A stretch of DNA of 64,000 bases, taken from Lonicera japonica. Lineage: Eukaryota; Streptophyta; Magnoliopsida; Dipsacales; Caprifoliaceae. Every line of letters begins with the position of its first letter. The first letter of the stretch is position 1. Under the pieces are notes generated by a model. It did not search any database. It worked only from the letters and a program-made list of their open reading frames with translations, and was not told where the DNA came from. The position numbers and the translations under genes are program-made. The stretch spans positions 15,230,501-15,294,500 of the forward strand of contig CM038469.1 in the NCBI GenBank assembly GCA_021464415.1. Reading direction: 5' to 3'. Shown piece by piece: positions 11,397 through 28,000 of the stretch.

Positions 11397-13722
11397 ATTG
11401 GTGTCATTTAACGAAGTTGAGGGTGGCTCTGATGCAATGGTGAGAATGGCAGCAGTCATCCATGCCGTCAATGCTTTTTCTGACATAGTGGTTAGCCAGA
11501 GGGCTCCAGAGCTCGTTGAAAGAGTTCAGGCATCCGAGCTCTGTTACTTGTTGTACGAAAATAATCCTTAAACTGGGTACCCAAACTCTCCGGAGCTCGG
11601 CCTTACATATGATACTCAAACAGAGCTCTTGAACTCCCTTTGTCACGGAGGACTAGGTTGCTGATTAGGGACATGTCTTTCTGTGATTAGCGGAGTAAAT
11701 TGATTCACTTGTATAACATCTTACATTTAATTTCATGTTAATTATGTAGTTTTAATTGCTTATGGTGTGAAATCCATGTTCTATAACATTTTCTGTCCAT
11801 AATTTGGAGAAAAGCTCCTTTCACAAATTGTAAATCTTGGAATTACCTTTCCATAGACATAAAGACCATCTCAATCGGAGTTCCGAGCGAGAAGTTATGG
11901 CTAAAACAAAAACAGGGTAGTAAGGCAAAAAAGTTTGCCTGCAGATTGGTATGGAGGTTTAAGCATACCGGTCTGGCGTTTAAATATTAGGGAGAAACTA
12001 GACTGCGGATCGGTATGCAGTTTTTGGCATACCGGTTTGGCATGTAAAAATTTGGGAAAATTTGTGCTGCGTACTGGTACTCTGATTTTGGCATACCGGT
12101 CCGCCATCCTGAACAATCCACTGACTTAGTTCGTTTTAAGTGCATTTTATCCCCTTTTTCATTCATTTTCAACCCACACACTCCTCCACACTTATAGAGA
12201 GTTTTAGAGAGAGAAAGAGAAGGATTCTTAAGCGATTCTCGCTTATTTTCTCTCCCGATCAAAGATTTAAACCTCAAATCATTTCAAATCCTCCTTTATT
12301 TTACTATTCATCATATTCTTTGTGAGGATTGCTTGAGGAAAGGCCTGAATCTTTTTCTTTTCTTCTTCATTAATAACTTCAGGTAGGGGTTTCTTGCTTT
12401 CAAAATTAGTTAATTATGGTTTTATTTCTTAAAAAATGTTGTGTTTGAATTGTGTTTGCTTGAGAACTTGAACAAAAGAAGGTTCTATGTTGTTTTATGA
12501 TTTATAAAGTTATGAATATTGGATTAGAAGCAAGATATGCCATATGTACTTGACATAATAAGTTATTTGAGCTAAACGAGATGTCCCTGGATGTATGTTC
12601 GATTTTGCTGATGAAAGTGACTTATTTATAAGTTTTACATACCAAGGGATATGTAGTTGGATTTGATAAAGTATATATGGCATAAATTGCTTTATACGTA
12701 TAATTAGCAACATGTTATGCATATTATGCACTACTATTGTGTCAACCGGAAGCTCAGCAATTGTCAAAGGCTTGGAGGCTCTATTATGGCTCATGGCTCT
12801 TGTTCAATTATCTGTTTCTCGGAGACTTGTATCATTTATCTATGCGCTAAAGAGCTTGTGGTTCTCGAAAACCGAAGTATGTATTGAATATATAGTGTTT
12901 GTCGGGATGAGAAAATAGACAGGGCCCGATATCCTTGGGTAGAAAAGTCCTAAACCCTTAGGGGATCAATAGTTGGCCGCCTATAAGCCACCGGTGTCGA
13001 GCCCCAGAACCCAGGCAAATTGGCAAGTCACTATGGTTTTGTTATTATTAATGTTTATATAAGATCGGGATAATTGATCCTAGGGCTATTATTATCTACA
13101 TTCGTATGGGATCGGGGCAATTGATCCCAGGGTATCAACTTGATGATTTGACATCTCGGTGGCATTGGAATATACTCATAGCTCAGGTTCTCTATTGTAC
13201 GGTAATCGGTTGACACATGAGGTAACCTGGATTAGCATGTTCATGCATAGTCACTTGATGAATATGGTTCTTGCTGATATTATCAAATTAAACATGGTTT
13301 AAAAGATATGTTTATATACCTGTTTTTGAACATATGCCCTATACCCCCTACTGAGTAAATGGCTCACCTTGGTTTTCCTTAAATTATTTCAGGCACTCAT
13401 GAGTCCCACGAGGACAAGGACACGACAGGGTCAGGGACGATAAAGAGGCTCTGATACAACAAGTGTTTTGTTTTTGTGATATATATGTTTTTCCGAGAAG
13501 TCACGGCTAGCCCGAGGACTGTACATACTTTGAAAATGCATGTAGTTTGGGATATATATATATATGATGCATGCTCGAACATTATATTAGGTTTTTGGTG
13601 TACCCTATGATTAGAACACTTGATATACATGTTGTTGTTTATTTGCTTTCTTCTTATACACTTATCTTAGTCTTACTTAGATGGGTTAGTAACGCTCCAG
13701 GCCTTAATTCCAAGTGTTATCA
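11397..13722 (+). mobile_element. Probable remnant of a second gypsy-type LTR
   Basis: The tract has the character of a long chromovirus-like LTR read on the plus strand: a motif around 11860-11900 ('ggagttccgagcgagaagttatgg') typical of such LTRs, a 64-bp repeat, a pyrimidine-rich leader with AG-rich runs (12190-12380), and a final part with 'gttagtaacgctccaggcc' near 13685 that resembles the 'taacgccc' block at the end of these LTRs. No clean TG...CA pair with a target duplication was found. 11397-11673 may belong to the preceding Tat LTR. No protein-coding gene is evident in the whole interval. Confidence 0.35.
11939..12115. repeat. 64-bp tandem repeat with an internal palindrome
   Basis: Units begin at 11939, 12003 and 12067 (the last partial), each starting 'ctgc' and holding a GGTAT...CATACCGGT pair that can pair with itself. 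The units differ at many positions, so the array is old. It creates mirrored open frames on both strands that should not be read as genes. Confidence 0.75.
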
Positions 13723-13772
13723 TGTAGATTAAGGTGACTTATTTGCACCATCAATTAGCATTCCCAATAAAT

Positions 13773-13972
13773 TTAAACTCTACTTAATTTGGCTAAACTA
13801 ATTAAACAAGTTAGATTTTGTGTTGAATTATATGTTTTTTTTATACTTCCATGATTTTAAACACTTTACATTAAATAAAACAGTATAACTCCATATATTT
13901 TTATATCAGTATCAGTATTCCAAATAAATTTAAACTTTATTTTATTTGGCTAAAATAATTAAACAAGTTAGA
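13773..13972. repeat. Duplicated block about 144 bp apart
   Basis: 'ttcccaataaatttaaac' at 13773 recurs as 'ttccaaataaatttaaac' at 13917, each followed by 'atttggctaaa(c/a)taattaaac' and 'aagttaga'. The spacing points to an old tandem duplication of a unit of roughly 144 bp. Confidence 0.7.
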
Positions 13973-14722
13973 ACCTATCTTAAATTAGATGTTTTGTATA
14001 AGATTTCTATATAACTTCATAACAAACAGAATGAAACTATTTAATAAATCGTATTAAATTTACAAAACTTTTACCATGAATTACAAAGGTTTGTATATTA
14101 AGATTTTGATTGCTTTTCACATTATAAATTTATATTAATATATATGTATATATATTTTAAAACTTTTTTGTTTATTTATAATTATGTTTAATATTTAAAA
14201 TAAAAAATGAATATATTGTAACAGTGGCTTGGTATAACATTCATGTTGTACATCACCATGTGTAAATGAACCTTTTTTTTACCATTTGAATATTCCCTCT
14301 GTTATAGAATATATTATTTATATAAGTTTTAAATTATTATTTGGTATTGTGTATAATAATTCCATATACTTTTAGTTGAATTAACTGTCTACCAATTCTA
14401 AAAACTCAGTAAAAATATAATACTCTCTCATATCTTTAATCATGAGACAATTGTTTTTATCATAATAGACTGATTTTATAATTTTTCTTATAATTATTAA
14501 TTGAATTTTATACTTAATATTATATTTTTATTTATTTATTATTATTTTAATTTCACGCTTCATATTAATCTTTTTATTAATATATTTAATGACTTTTATC
14601 GAACATTAAAATGATGTAAACGCATATACACAAAAGCTAGTAATAATAAAACAACTTAATAAAAGTCATAACAAATATCATCTCTTTCTACCAATATCCT
14701 TATAGCCCAATAGTACTCTTTA

Positions 14723-14890
14723 ATTTTATATTAGAGAGGTCAAATATATTTAAAACCCATAAATATAATATTTGAACTAAATCTTATGTTAAAGAGGTCA
14801 AACATATTTAAAACCCACAAATATAATATTCGAACTTAATTTTATATTAAAGAAGTCACATACTCATAAATATAGTATTCAAATTTAATA
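14723..14890. repeat. 59-bp tandem repeat, three copies
   Basis: Units start at about 14723, 14780 and 14840 with 'tttatattagagaggtcaa'-like sequence followed by 'aaaccca(t/c)aaatataatatt'. The third unit has an internal deletion. Confidence 0.75.
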
Positions 14891-15181
14891 AAATAATTTG
14901 TGCACCCTTTGGAAGGGACGGTGGTATTTACACCCGTCATTTCTCTCACAAGCATCACCTCTATCACAAATACCTCCAAAGGTAAATTTTTAATCACCAG
15001 CACTTCCTAAGACACGCTTAATGAGAGGTAAATGCAGATGCACACACTCGTCCTATTTGAGAAGAGTTTGTTTATAATAATTTGCCTAATATCAAGCAAT
15101 GAATGACCAAAATATATTTTAAATAAAGCTCACCTAATAAAAAGTGCATGTGCTTACATAAGTTTAGCTCACATAAAAAAA

Positions 15182-15516
15182 GGTGGTGATGTTGGCACCC
15201 CCAAAAACACTTGGTAACACTCCCACTTTAATTCGGTCATTCGCAACCGAGTAAAGTGTCTATTATTCGGTTGTTGAGGACCGAATATAAGTCTATATAA
15301 TCGGTTCTTGACAACCGAATAAGGTATTTTCAAGTTTTTTCAAATTTTATACTCGGTTCTTGACAACCGAGTAAGGCATTTTCAAGTTTTTTCAAATTTT
15401 TGCAATTTTGTATTCGGTCCTTCACAACCGAATAACGTATACGTTATTTGGTTGCGAATGACCGAATTAAAGTAAGAGTGTTTTCAAAAGATTTTGGGGA
15501 TGCCAACATCACCACC
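15182..15516. mobile_element. 335-bp MITE with long terminal inverted repeats
   Basis: The left end GGTGGTGATGTTGGCACCCC matches the right end in reverse complement (tggggatgccaacatcacc), and similarity continues inward for about 75 bp. The interior is built of short palindromic units of the form CGGT-tnnttnncaA-CCGA repeated about six times, so the single strand could fold into a ladder of hairpins. Both ends sit in runs of seven A, so the target duplication cannot be measured and the superfamily is open. Confidence 0.75.
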
Positions 15517-16161
15517 AAAAAAATATATATTATTAAACATTCATTTAATATTAAATAATAAAAAAAAATTATTTGTAACACCGCGCTTTGTAAGTGGTTA
15601 GTGATATATCCATAGTGATATATCCACTTCCATGTATGTACGAGTCGTGTAATAAAAAAAATAAAATGTCATCTCTTTCTCTTCCCCGTAAAACCTAGCC
15701 CACGTTCCCCGGCCACCATCGAAACAATACCTTAGCCCCAACTTCCCGTCGACGACTTCTCTCCGGCATCCCATAAAAGGTGCAGTACTCTTTCTCTATC
15801 GCCGTCTATCTATCTATCTATCTATCTATCTCCGTCGCTCTCTACATATACACATGTATGTGTTTTACCATACATTGTTTATTTCTTCATATACATGTTT
15901 TACAACAGCCGTCTCTTTCTCTCTACACAGTATTTTTAAATGGGGCAGTTTTAGTATATCCTTCTCCTTCTCTAATTTCTCACGGGTATGTACATCCTTA
16001 CACAAATGTTGCTCACCACGTGTTTGAGAAAAGTTCAAAGACATAATACCGACGTTATTTGAGATGAACAGATGATACAGATGCATGTCCATTTGCTTTA
16101 CTCATTTCTTAATTTTCAAAATAGGCATTGATAATTAGAACTCTACCCATCTTAAAATTAA
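15517..16161. other. Sequence without a recognisable gene
   Basis: Contains a doubled 'gtgatatatcca' (about 15602 and 15617), a pyrimidine-rich stretch at 15665-15780 that looks like a degraded 5' leader, and a TCTA microsatellite. The open frames here (15780-16046 plus, 15865-16092 minus) are low-complexity and not supported. Confidence 0.5.
15806..15831. repeat. (CTAT)n microsatellite
   Basis: About six tandem tetranucleotide units. Confidence 0.9.
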
Positions 16162-16600
16162 GGCGGTGTTTGTTTTTACCTCTTAATGCTGAATGGAAGT
16201 CTATTCAGCATTAAGAGGTATAATTGGTGTTTGTTTTCTTACCTCTTAATGTTGAATGGAATTCTATTCAGCATTAAGAGGTATAATTGGTGTTTGTTTT
16301 CTTACCTCTTAATGCTGAATTATATTAAAAATTCAACATCAAGCATTAAGAGGTAATTCATGCGCCAAATGCTTAATTTAACTTTAATGAAATTTTATTC
16401 CATTGGTACCCCTATTCTTTTGAGTTATTAAACATTGATTTATAAAATACTAATAAGGGTAAAATTGTAACATTCCATGAATGCAACATTCAAAACTAAT
16501 TACAACCAAACACATTTTTCAAAAGTTCCATTCAGTATTAAGCATTCATAATTCAACATCTAGTATTCAGCATTCAAAAGCTAAAAAAACAAACGACCCC
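16162..16600 (-). mobile_element. Tourist-like (PIF/Harbinger) MITE, long variant
   Basis: Ends GGCGGTGTTTGTTTTT and, reverse-complemented, GGGGTCGTTTGTTTTTTT, flanked on both sides by TAA (16159-16161 and 16601-16603). It is the same family as 32748-33107 and 49986-50361 but in the opposite orientation and longer: the end block with 'acctcttaatg(c/t)tgaat' and its inverted partner is present in an extra tandem copy. No transposase. Confidence 0.75.
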
Positions 16601-17213
16601 TAAGTGTCAGGTTTTGTTTTCTGGGTTGTTTCAAATTGAGATCCCATTTCTTGGGTAAGGTACCAAATCCCATAAATGGATGAGGTCGAATTAATGAGTA
16701 CGAAAGTCAAAAGTGGGAATCATAATTTCAGATGGATGGAATAATATACAAGATAAGAACCATGATTTTGTGTTGTAACTGTGGTAGCATTAAGATCTGT
16801 TGATAGTGGTTAGTTATCTCCAAAAGTTATTGCTTGTGCTGTAGTGATGCTAATACTAACTTTAGCTCTTTTTGAGCTAGTTAACCTAGTGATAAAGGTG
16901 CCCATCTGGATCCGGGAGATCCCTAGTTCAAGTCTTGCCCGGGTTGGAGTGGGTTTCTTGGCTATTTGCAATAAAAATTTAACTATAATTGTGCAGGCTA
17001 TGTAATTTTGAGACACTATCATACATGGGAAATGGAAACAGTTATACAGAAGAAAGAGGATATTGCAAATTTGGGAAAGAGTGTGAATTTAATTGTTTAA
17101 TTTGAAAAGGTAGCACTACTCTTTTCAACAAACTAGATAAATTTGATTGTGTACAAGTTAGGGTGCAATGCCTTACAAGTTTGTGGAAAATTCCCAATTC
17201 ATTTAATCTCTAG
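16601..17213. other. Sequence without a gene, containing a SINE
   Basis: Apart from the SINE-like unit at 16840-16985 nothing is recognisable. The open frame on the minus strand at 16810-17022 is the SINE read backwards. Confidence 0.5.
16840..16985 (+). mobile_element. tRNA-derived SINE
   Basis: A tRNA-like head with 'gagctagttaacctagtgat' as A-box-like and 'agttcaagtcttgcc' as B-box-like sequence, followed by a tRNA-unrelated body and an A-rich end ('gcaataaaaa'). The head could be the RNA polymerase III promoter. It is not a tRNA gene: the cloverleaf cannot be completed. Confidence 0.5.
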
Positions 17214-18130
17214 CAGTGTTTTAAAAGGCGAAGGCGTCAGCTTAGGCGTTTACTTGTTCAGAGGCGAGGCATAAGCCTCAATGCAGTGAGGCGTAAGCCT
17301 TTCGCGCAAAGGAATTTTATATTAAAAAAAACAGAGAAATTATTATTAGTCATAAAAATAATTTTCTTTAATGTCAGATTTTTTAGTTCAAGGGGTAAAG
17401 TGTTAAATTAAATAACTTAAAGGGTATGTTGTAATTTATCAAAATTAAAACCTCTCCCCCTTTGTAGAATCCAAACACACTGCTCTCTCTCTTCGTTCCC
17501 CTCTTTCTCCCCCCCCGGTAAAAATCAAACAATTTCTCTCTCAATGCCCAAATTTCGCTCTATCCAACACAATCAAACCCAAATCAAGCCTCAATTGAGG
17601 ACCGCAAAGAGATTTCGGATCAAATCAATGATTCCATCTACAATCTAGGGCTTCAAATTTGGTATGTGTTGCTCGGTTTCTCGTTGTAGTTGTTACTTGT
17701 CAAGTTCTGCCTCTGCTAGCTTCGTCAAGTTCTTCTTCGACTGCTTCAGTTGTCTTCTTCCTCCGGAACTGGTTTCAATCGTCTTCTTCCTCCGCTCTCT
17801 CTCTCTCTTTCGATATTTTGGTCGTGACGGCATGTGTTTAGGACTTTAGGGTTTAGATTTGAAGCGTAAATTTTATTTTATTTTTTCGACCAAAACGGTG
17901 TAGGTTAGGGATTGTACAGTAAAAAAAAAGCACATAAGGCGTAAGCCTTTTTCAAAAGGCGTAAAAAAGTGTAAAAGGCGTAAGCTTTTTAAAAAAGGCG
18001 TAAGCTTTTTAAAAAATGCGTAAGCCTCGAAAAAAATGCGTAAGCCTAACATACAATCTGCAGTTCTCTTTGAGCTATGAGGCGGATTTTGCAAAAGGAG
18101 GCGCGCTTTTTGACGCTTTTTAAAACACTG
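17214..18130. mobile_element. hAT-type non-autonomous transposon, 917 bp
   Basis: Termini CAGTGTTTTAAAAGGCG and, reverse-complemented, CAGTGTTTTAAAAAGCG, flanked by a perfect 8-bp target duplication ATCTCTAG (17206-17213 and 18131-18138), diagnostic of hAT. Many subterminal 'ggcgtaagc' words (17940-18050) could be transposase-binding sites. The middle (17460-17850) looks like a plant gene 5' leader and first exon: CT-rich, then CTTC/TCTT runs, but has no recognisable protein. The left breakpoint of the large tandem duplication cuts this element at 18061, so copy B carries only its last 70 bp (33736-33805). Confidence 0.85.
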
Positions 18131-18224
18131 ATCTCTAGTACTATTTAGTTTAATTAAGAAAACAATAGGCCTAAAATATATAAATTGTTGCAGAGCATAA
18201 TATGCATTGTTGGTCTACTTCCTA

Positions 18225-18299
18225 ACATCTTAAGCTTTTTGGGCGTATGGCATCGTATCATAGGTCAAGTTTCACAAGGTCTCGGGTTTGAATCCTCCC
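18225..18299 (+). mobile_element. SINE-like tRNA-related fragment (copy A)
   Basis: 'taagctttttgggcgtatgg' followed by 'ggtctcgggtttgaatcc', the latter a good match to a Pol III B box. A-rich tail and target duplication were not found because the long-TIR element begins directly after it. Confidence 0.4.
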
Positions 18300-19664
18300 G
18301 GGTAATTATCACTTTTGACCCCTAAAGTTTACTACCTTTCCCACGCTTGTCCTGAAAGGTTTTTTTCACCCAGAGGCACACCCAAAGTTTAAACCGTCCC
18401 AAGCTTGTCCAAAATCAGATGTCCTATTAAAAAAGTGGACGGAATAAGCAAGTGCATCCCACGTGTTTGTCTTTTCACGGATAATTTTGGTATTTTACAG
18501 CATAACACGACAATTACTGTATACCCAAATTAAAAGGAACAAAAAGATACCATTCCACTATGACCCCATCACCATCTCTGTTTTCCGATGCAGGCCCCGT
18601 CGGCCAGGGGTCTCTCCCTGGATTCGTTCATCCAACAAAAAACTCCACTACTTTAAAGACAATACTAGCTAGTATAGGCGAAGGTATTGATAGTGCGCAA
18701 TCCATTGTACTGAAATCAGATCTAAAGAACAAAAAGAGTTTGCCTTTGAAGATTCGATTGGATACTAAGGTGAAAGTGAAGATGGGGGTGTTGAAGACTA
18801 AGAAGGTTAGAGTTAGGGTTACTTGTGGTGGTGCCAAAGCCAATGTTTCCACCGGAAAGTCAGTCACCACGGCGACTACTTCCAATGCAATTTGTAAGGT
18901 GGATCTCAGGATCAAGATCTGGAAATGGACTGTCTGAGCATAAAAAATTAGTAAACGGTTTGGTTTTTTTTTTCCCTAATATGACCTTTTTGAATTTTTA
19001 AAAAAAAATAAATATGTGATAAGAATACCTGTCAAACAAAGGTAAAATTAAACCAAAATCAACGAAAATACCCATACTAAATTCAATCAAAAGCAAAATT
19101 AAATTGAAATTTCTGAATTATTCAAACTTGGGTGATTTTCTACTAGACTAAGATTCTATCTTTTGTTACTATATATAATACATTTGTATGTATAAGATAT
19201 AAAGCCTATAAGCCCAAACCCATTTCCTTACAAAGGTCAAAAATGGAAGAAAAATAAAATAAGGGTTTTTTTCTTGATCAGGGATGGTGGTTTAGGCTTT
19301 CTCTTCTACCTTTCTTTTTGGTTTTGTAGAGAGTGAGTGAGTCTATGAATGTCTATGTACGTGTGTATATATAGAGAGAGAGTTTTAGAGAGAGAAGAGT
19401 CAAAAATGGATAAAAGATAGGAGAGGTTAAATCTGGAGAGAAAGGAAGAAGCATGTGTTGAATATCGAAATTACCCCTCAAAAGACAAACACGTGGGCTG
19501 CACATGCTTATTCTGTTTCACTTTTTTAACGGGATATCCAATTTTGGACGAGCTTGGGACGCGGTTCAAACTTTGGGTGTGCCTCTGGGTAAAAAAAAAA
19601 AAAAACTTTCAGGATGAGTGTGGGAAGTGTGGTAAACTTTAAGGGTCAAAAGTGCCAATTACCC
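18300..19664. mobile_element. Long-TIR DNA transposon carrying a LEA-2 gene fragment (copy A)
   Basis: The first about 190 bp, beginning GGGTAATTATCACTTTTGACC, are found again in inverted orientation at 19465-19664, where the reverse complement begins GGGTAATTGGCACTTTTGACC; matching continues through 'cccagaggcacacccaaag' and 'cccacgtgtttgtctttt'. Between the arms lies a host gene fragment (see LEA-2). Long arms enclosing cellular sequence are the hallmark of Pack-type Mutator-like elements. No transposase and no clear 9-bp target duplication were seen, so the superfamily is inferred. Confidence 0.7.
18560..18937 (+). pseudogene. LEA-2/NHL-type gene fragment captured by the transposon (copy A)
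   Basis: A 125-codon open frame ending at a TGA at 18935. From about residue 20 it reads GFVHPTKNSTTLKTIL, then LKSDLKNKKSLPLKIRLDTK, VKVKMGVLKTKKVRVRVTCG and CKVDLRIKIWKW at the very end. I recognise this as the C-terminal half of a late-embryogenesis-abundant type 2 (hydroxyproline-rich glycoprotein, NHL-like) protein. The N-terminal cytoplasmic part and membrane anchor of that family are missing, and a 'gatgcag' splice-acceptor-like site near 18596 suggests that the copy came from genomic DNA. Copy B has the same protein. Whether it is expressed is unknown. Confidence 0.65.
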
Positions 19665-20146
19665 TGTTTCCTCCTTTGTGTTTGTGCAACGAGCTCTGAT
19701 ATCATATTTGGAACAAGAAAACCCAAATTGATTTTGACTGAAGCCCACAGGGAAAACTGTGCACTTGAATCTCTCTCAAGTCTCAAATTGACTATCTACC
19801 TTCCATTTATTCAAAGAAGACTTATTTCACAGTTTCTTGTTTTCCTTACTTGATTCTCCTTAGTCATCATGTTGTATATTGAATAGAGCTTAATTTAATG
19901 CACTGTGTTTGCAATTCCTATTCTGCTTGTGCTCTTAACAGGCTTTTGAAGTGCTTGTTTTGCAACCCCTGGTTGGTCCCATTATATTGTGGTATACTAC
20001 TACTATGTTATTTTAAATTACTTAGAAAACATATTATTTTGATAGTTAGGAACCATTTTATTTTGATATCCCTAAAATTGTTTCTTTTATATATGTACGT
20101 ATAAAGGAGCCCTTAGGTAGCTGTAGAACAAGAAAACTCGGGAGAG
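19665..20146 (+). promoter_or_regulatory. Upstream and 5' untranslated region of KDSA (copy A)
   Basis: Lies between the right arm of the transposon and the KDSA start. 'cttgtgctcttaacag' near 19940 looks like a splice acceptor, so a 5'-UTR intron is possible. No convincing TATA box could be chosen. The transposon arm is less than 500 bp from the start codon, so it may supply part of the promoter. Confidence 0.4.
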
Positions 20147-26020
<5,874 letters not shown>

Positions 26021-26505
26021 GAAGACTTGGGGACTTCTCCTTGTTAAGCAAGTGAAAACTACTGAACTTTTGAGAATTTTCTTTTCTCCATTGATTGAAG
26101 CAATTCTATGAGATGTGAACATGTAATTTACATTGACACGCTGTGTTTTGGTCGACTTAGTGCGGTATATGTGCCTCCCATCATGTTCGACTCTTTTAGA
26201 AGCTATTGCTGCTCGGAAATTAGTTTCCTACACACATTTGCTCTCTCAATTTATTGTGAGATGTGGGTAGGTATTTAAAAGCTCTACTTTTTTTTTTATT
26301 TGATTGCAAGTTTGAAACTAAACATCGAGTTCTTTAATGACCCTACTGAAATAAATTTATGGTTCCAACATTAACTACAGTAAAAGCATCCAGTGGAGAT
26401 ATATATGAAGGGAAAAATGCTAATTTTACCATTCATATGCTTTTGCAACATAGGGAGAAATTTGCCAAGGGAAAGACCCCGAAAGGGACATATGCCGACG
26501 GGATG

Positions 26506-26518
26506 TTTTTTTTTTTTT

Positions 26519-26549
<31 letters not shown>

Positions 26550-26555
26550 GGGGGG
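26506..26555. repeat. Adjacent poly-T and poly-G tracts (copy A)
   Basis: About 23 T followed directly by about 27 G. Copy B at 43590-43636 has about 22 T, then 5 G, one T and 19 G. Exact lengths should not be trusted, since such tracts are prone to sequencing error. Confidence 0.85.
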
Positions 26556-27523
26556 TGTGGGGTTGTGCAAAATGAGTGCTTCCATTTTTTCTTTTTCAAA
26601 ATTAAGAGGAGGAGGTGGTGGTGGTTGGGGGAATAGCTAATAAATGTATATTTTATAATTTTATAGGGAAAGTTTAACATTAAAAGGCCAAATATTAAAA
26701 ATTAAAGGGGGCATTTGCACCCCCTGCCAAAGCATGCATCTCGTTGAACGGGCTAGAAGGCATATTTATTTAAAATAATCAATTAGTGAAACTTATTAGG
26801 TTTATTAATCTATTACCTTTATTATCTTTCTCATGTTGTTGGAGGTGATAGTGAAGGGTTTGATTGTGGATAAGAGGGAAAATTGTGACAATAATTAAGT
26901 GATTCTGATATGCCTATTTAGGCATGGTTCATGGTCCACTTACAGTCTGTCCCTAATAAAGCTAGATCTTGAGAAACAGCAAAAGCATTTATAATTGGTT
27001 GGTTATATGTATATATTCTCCCTCTTGCAGTCTGTCGCTAATTAAGAGTTTATATTTAATTTTTATATTATTTAAGAATATGTTGATTTTATCACAATCA
27101 ATGATTTAAAACAAAATTAGTTTCCTATTGTGAGTTTTGTACGTTGATTATGTTTTGAAAACGTAATTGGGCTCTCAATTTGAAAAATAAAAAAAAAGTA
27201 GTGAACTCTTAATGAAGGACTGATGGAATATTTGTTGTTTGGCCAACTTAGTTACCCTTGTTTTAAATTGAAAGTACCACTTTCTTTTTCGTGATGTTTG
27301 AAAATGATAAATTCAATTCTTTTTAGTATATAATTAAAGTAGCAAATCTCACGATAGAAAGTGATTGAGTTGTATCTTTGGTAAAGTTAGGTAGAAGTTA
27401 TGGTTTTGTTAAATAGTATTAAAATCAAAGTTAGACTTTACATTTAAGTCTGACAGTAATTTTGATCATACCAATAGTTGGAGGAGGTCCAAATTTAAAA
27501 ATGGGTGGCTTTTTCGCCTTTTA

Positions 27524-27830
27524 AGGTTATATTTGATAGCAACGTTGAAAATGAAAAGAAAAACAATTAATTTAAGTAAGCAAATAGAAGATAAGTTGAG
27601 AAATATGGTAAGATTAACTCATGATTTTTGGTTCTTTTACATAATTTTTTTTTTTAGGTGGTGATGGATATTTTTTTTTACGAAACATAAAAAAGAATGG
27701 AGGACAAGCACTCACAAATTTGAGTATAAGATGGAGAGTGTCTCACAACATGATTCAATTTATTTTTAATATTATAACTTTAATTAATTGTTTTTCTTTT
27801 TATTTTTTATATTGTTATCAAATGGAGCCT
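27524..27830. mobile_element. MITE, family 1 (copy A)
   Basis: Ends AGGTTATATTTGATAGCAA and, reverse-complemented, AGGCTCCATTTGATAACAA. Interior shared with the outer element at 32653-33325, so the family is present twice per duplication unit. No coding capacity. Target duplication unclear. Confidence 0.6.
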
Positions 27831-28000
27831 AAAAATTTGATAATTATTTGTTAAATCAATATTTGATCTCCACCAAATGAAGAAAACAAATAAATGTATA
27901 AGATAAACTTGAATATGTGATATCTACTAATGTCATGGTAAAATGAATAGTGCAATGGGAGTGGTTAAGAGTGGTATGACTCTTAACATGGATAGAGGTT

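Larger units (their letters stand above)
13723..15181. other. AT-rich sequence without a gene, with two local repeats
   Basis: No coding potential on either strand. It contains a duplicated 55-bp block (13773 and 13917) and a threefold 59-bp repeat (14723-14890). The rest is homopolymer-rich AT sequence. Confidence 0.6.

Noticed and set aside
3538..11401. ATTAA and ATTGG as target duplication of the Tat element
   Set aside because: Only three of five bases agree, which is not better than chance in AT-rich DNA.
11901..12277. Mirrored open frames on both strands
   Set aside because: They follow from the palindromic 64-bp repeats rather than from coding sequence.
14723..14890. CRISPR-like array
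   Set aside because: Only three contiguous units without unique spacers, in plant nuclear DNA. It is an ordinary tandem repeat.
16810..17022. tRNA gene at the A-box/B-box-like sequence
   Set aside because: No complete cloverleaf or acceptor stem can be formed; an A-rich tail and a longer body fit a SINE. The same decision was made for 18225-18299 and 24678-24833.
18628..18915. A 95-codon minus-strand frame opposite the LEA-2 fragment
   Set aside because: The plus strand carries the recognisable family motifs; the opposite frame is its shadow. Same for 34301-34588.
19614..20104. Open frames upstream of KDSA (also 35178-35779) as small genes
   Set aside because: They overlap the transposon arm and the KDSA 5' region and show no recognisable domain.
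26359..26680. Gly-rich and Pro-rich open frames on both strands
   Set aside because: They are created by the poly-T/poly-G tract. The same holds for 43439-43715 and 49630-50005.
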